Under the pieces are notes generated by a model. That model was not told the origin of the DNA, did no database searches, and worked only from the letters and a program-made list of their open reading frames with translations. A program made the translations under genes and the position numbers. Below are positions 61,609 through 64,000 of a DNA stretch of 64,000 bases, one piece after another. How positions within the stretch are numbered: position 1 is the stretch's first letter; each line of letters begins with the position of its first letter. The stretch is from Methanomassiliicoccus sp. (GTDB taxonomy: Archaea; Thermoplasmatota; Thermoplasmata; Methanomassiliicoccales; Methanomassiliicoccaceae): assembly GCA_033485155.1 (NCBI GenBank), contig JAWQJJ010000001.1, positions 434,001-498,000 of the forward strand, in the 5' to 3' direction.

Positions 61609-62505
61609 TCATCTCGCCCGGTCGGCGACGAGCTTGTCCACCCATGTCGGATAAATGCGCATATCGTAGAACAGGTTGGAGTACAGGGATTCGAAGTCGC
61701 TGTTTGAATTAATGGAACTCTCCGCCTCCTGCAGCTCCCGTAGGTCCCGGGCCCACATCGAGAACACCATCAAGCCCGGCTCGACGTTGGAAGCGGAAAT
61801 GCCGAGGATATGCGGATCCTTCCGATTCATCATCGCCACCCCCACCTTCTGCGGCGACCGGTCCGGGCGCAGCTTGGCATGGACAATGGAGATCGGATCC
61901 CCGGAAGAGGTGGGGACCCAGTCGAGGACATAGAATACCGACTGCTGCTCCTCGAGGTTCTCCAACCTCCGCCTCACCGTCTTGGGGGTGGAGCCGACCT
62001 CCTCGGCGACTTCATCGAGAGGCCGTCGGCAGTCCTGCCACAGCGCGTGGACGATCTTGTGATCGAGCTTCGAGAGAGGATCCTTGACCGGGGGCGGGCC
62101 GACCATCGCCATGAACACGACCTTCAGATCCTCGATCCTGCCAGCCTCCCGAACGAAAGCCTGGTAGCTCTGCATCTCCTCGTTGGAGCGCACCTGGGCA
62201 TCCACGTAGAGGAACTGCCCCCCGGCGGCGGTAAGCCTGGAGGTGCAGATATGGTTCCCAATATGCTCCATCGTCGCCGCCATGCTCGTGGTCAGGGACC
62301 GGCCGTAGAGGGAAACGAACCCCCCGCCGGTCACCTGGGGACCAAGGCGGGTCCGGAACCCCACGATCACGCCCTTGGATATGAGCTGCTGGATGCGCTT
62401 GTGCGCTCCGTTTACGGAAAGCGATAGGCGGTCGGCCAGGTCCCGGTACGGCAGCCGCGGGTCAGCGGCCAGCTCCTTGGTGATCAGGATGTCCGTTTCG
62501 TCCAT
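61609..62505 (-). CDS. Lrp/AsnC-like regulator with two helix-turn-helix domains
   Basis: The first HTH (residues about 1-50, ETDILITKELAADPRLPYRDLADRL) and a second HTH (about 145-200, SKLDHKIVHALWQDCRRPLDEVAEEV) each resemble AsnC-type domains, separated by a ligand-like domain and followed by another. Such tandem archaeal Lrp-like proteins are transcription regulators with unknown ligands. Gene is upstream of the ABC-2 exporter on the same strand. Confidence 0.82.
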   Translation of the reverse strand: MDETDILITKELAADPRLPYRDLADRLSLSVNGAHKRIQQLISKGVIVGFRTRLGPQVTGGGFVSLYGRSLTTSMAATMEHIGNHICTSRLTAAGGQFLYVDAQVRSNEEMQSYQAFVREAGRIEDLKVVFMAMVGPPPVKDPLSKLDHKIVHALWQDCRRPLDEVAEEVGSTPKTVRRRLENLEEQQSVFYVLDWVPTSSGDPISIVHAKLRPDRSPQKVGVAMMNRKDPHILGISASNVEPGLMVFSMWARDLRELQEAESSINSNSDFESLYSNLFYDMRIYPTWVDKLVADRAR

Positions 62506-62599
62506 GTCCGGCCCCCGAACATCGTTCTAGGGGTAATAACCTGCCATGGTGCGAGCTGGTCGGTCCGGGTCAGTTCGCCGTCACGCCCTGATCTGGCCC

Positions 62600-63256
62600 C
62601 TACCATAGCCCATATATCGGCCCGATGAAGAAGAACGCGATCAATCCGATTGAATTGTTGAACCCGTGGGCGAGCACCGGCGCCCACAGATTGTCGCTGA
62701 ACTTCAACCTGGTCAAGCTGAAGAAGACCGCGTCCAGGGTCGTCACCACCACGCCGATGGTTCCCTGTTCAGTATGAGCGACCCCGAACAGCAGCGAGGT
62801 CAGGACGACCGCGATGATCACTCCGAGCAGGCCCCTGCCGACGATGTCCCGTGTCCTCACCTGGAGGTAGCCACGATAGACGATCTCCTCTCCCAGCGCG
62901 GCCAGCGTCCAGCTCGCCAGCAGGAGGAAGGCTAGGCTGCCGACGTTGCCCTTCAGCCCCTCGAACCCGCTCAGGTCCTGGGTCGTTCCGGTGAGGTGGT
63001 TCAGCACCGGCATGGTGAGGCCCAGCTGCAGTATCGTCCATCCGACGGTCAGGGCGAAAACGATCAGTGCCATCCTCAGCGGCCGCTCCGTCCGCCTGAA
63101 CCCTAGTGACCTGACCCCCTGGCCCCGGGCCAGCGTCGTGACGGCACAGACCGCGAGCAACACCAGGGTAGGGACGAACAGGTCAAGAGCGATGACGACG
63201 ATGGCGATTATCAGTTCGGCTACCGATACGATCCTCCACGCTGCATCCTTTTTCAT
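62600..63256 (-). CDS. CPBP-family intramembrane endopeptidase
   Basis: Glu123-Glu124 and Arg128 (GEEIVYRGY), His161 (GVAHTEQG) and His197/Asn201 (HGFNN) form the CPBP/Abi protease motifs. About seven transmembrane segments are visible. ATG 63256 follows the end of a longer open frame and gives the normal length of 218 residues. In other species relatives process membrane peptides or bacteriocins. Confidence 0.88.
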   Translation of the reverse strand: MKKDAAWRIVSVAELIIAIVVIALDLFVPTLVLLAVCAVTTLARGQGVRSLGFRRTERPLRMALIVFALTVGWTILQLGLTMPVLNHLTGTTQDLSGFEGLKGNVGSLAFLLLASWTLAALGEEIVYRGYLQVRTRDIVGRGLLGVIIAVVLTSLLFGVAHTEQGTIGVVVTTLDAVFFSLTRLKFSDNLWAPVLAHGFNNSIGLIAFFFIGPIYGLW

Positions 63257-63354
63257 TCCGCACCCGGATATTATTCGGGGATAAAAAAACGTCCACCATG
63301 GTCCGGGGGCGGCGAACCGCACTTTGAGTGCCTCACCCCAGGGCGGCTCGACCG

Positions 63355-64000
63355 CTACCGCCCGGTGACGTCCTGGTTGATCCCGACCACTTTGAGGACG
63401 TTGCCGCACGCGTCCTTGAGAAGGCCCACGCGCACGATGACGTCCCGGACCTCGCCGTCCCGGCGCATCATGCGATGCTCGATCTGCAGGTAATCGCACT
63501 GCCACCGCGTGCCGGTCATCATGAACTCCAGCACTCGTTCGACATCCTCCGGGTGCACGAACTCCCGCAGGTAGGTCTCGGCGTCCATGGTGTATCCGCC
63601 CTCGCACTCCGCGGTGGTGCCCAGCAATTCGTAGAAGATATCATCGAACACATAGAGGTTCGTCCGCACGTCGAACTCCCAGCTCGCGATCTTGGCGAGG
63701 TCGATGGCCATCCGGGCCTGCAGCTGTCTCACCCTCAAGTGCTCCTCTGCCACGTGCCGGGCCACCGCTTGCCGGACCTTGTGCGCGAGCTCGGCGAACT
63801 GCACCTCCAGGTCGTAGCCCTTTTGCACGTAGCAGGACGCGCCCCCGTTGTACGCCTCGATGACAACCTCCTCCCGGCTCCGGCCAGAGAACAGTATGAA
63901 CGGGATGCCCCCGTCCCTCTCCCGGACCATGTGCAGGAACTCAAGGCCATCGATCTCTGGCATGCTGTAGTCGGAGACCAGCGCATCGTAGCTCTTCGAG
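63355..64000 (-). CDS. Response regulator receiver-PAS protein, cut by the window end
   Basis: The partial product begins inside a receiver domain (ALVSDYSMPEIDGLEF, with the phospho-acceptor Asp before YSMPEIDG, and the FSGRSREEV and QKGYD segments). A PAS domain follows (DLAKIASWEFDVRTNLYVF to VVGINQDVTGR). No kinase or DNA-binding domain follows before the stop. The true start lies beyond position 64000. Confidence 0.85.
   Translation of the reverse strand, partial: SKSYDALVSDYSMPEIDGLEFLHMVRERDGGIPFILFSGRSREEVVIEAYNGGASCYVQKGYDLEVQFAELAHKVRQAVARHVAEEHLRVRQLQARMAIDLAKIASWEFDVRTNLYVFDDIFYELLGTTAECEGGYTMDAETYLREFVHPEDVERVLEFMMTGTRWQCDYLQIEHRMMRRDGEVRDVIVRVGLLKDACGNVLKVVGINQDVTGR

Overview
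The window looks like chromosomal DNA of an anaerobic archaeon, most likely a GC-rich Thermoplasmatota member. This rests on AT-rich TATA-like elements 20-35 bases before many start codons, a tRNA-Leu gene without an encoded CCA, small archaeal zinc-ribbon proteins, a 7TM-type sensor kinase, and the NikR, CooT and cyclic-diphosphoglycerate-synthetase-like families. The phylum assignment is inference. The Wood-Ljungdahl genes present are of the bacterial structural type: a full-length AcsB and a short AcsD.

Layout. 1-11.7 kb: a methyltransferase, a core-MetE type methionine synthase overlapping cooC, an ABC-2 exporter cassette, and on the opposite strand acsB-acsD-acsC followed upstream by an ACT-domain protein. 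11.9-14.3 kb: a PadR regulator with three tandem operator-like dyads and an ABC-2 exporter. 14.6-35.3 kb: the most unusual region, described below. 35.4-38.8 kb: a second corrinoid/siderophore-type ABC importer whose binding protein carries a dockerin-like domain. 38.9-43.3 kb: two methyltransferases, CooT, a zinc-ribbon protein, a flavodoxin and a cDPG-synthetase-like GTPase. 43.3-48.7 kb: a histidine kinase, then NikR divergent from a ZnuABC-type metal importer. 48.8-64 kb: mostly single genes (iron-sulfur flavoprotein, DJ-1/PfpI, transglutaminase-like, MerR, tRNA-Leu, beta-propeller, RmuC-like, histidine phosphatase, ABC-2 exporter, tandem-HTH Lrp-like regulator, CPBP protease) and a response regulator cut by the window end.

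The candidate undescribed system is the 14.6-35.3 kb region. A plus-strand run encodes a double-domain binding protein, FecCD permease and ATPase, then a CbiZ-like amidohydrolase, ChlI-like and ChlD-like chelatase AAA+ subunits, a fused NifH-NifD-like protein and a NifK-like partner. A convergent minus-strand run encodes a CobN/BchH-type large chelatase subunit, an ABC-2 exporter and a cysteine hydrolase, and a third, divergent run encodes another ABC-2 exporter with two permeases. The promoter regions of the importer and of the CobN/exporter divergon carry the same 19-bp dyad, GTTGGA-N7-TCCAAC, each with a second, less perfect copy exactly 30 bp away. This ties the three transcription units into one probable regulon. 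The simplest reading is a pathway that imports or salvages a tetrapyrrole (probably a corrinoid), trims a side chain, moves a metal and reduces the ring with a nitrogenase-like enzyme, possibly with export of a product. The substrate, metal and product cannot be read from sequence.

Three genes also seem to start at near-cognate codons (AUA, ACG, CUG) 6-7 bases after a run of five or six G. In one case the CUG overlaps the upstream stop codon as CTGA, just as ATGA and GTGA overlaps do elsewhere in the window.
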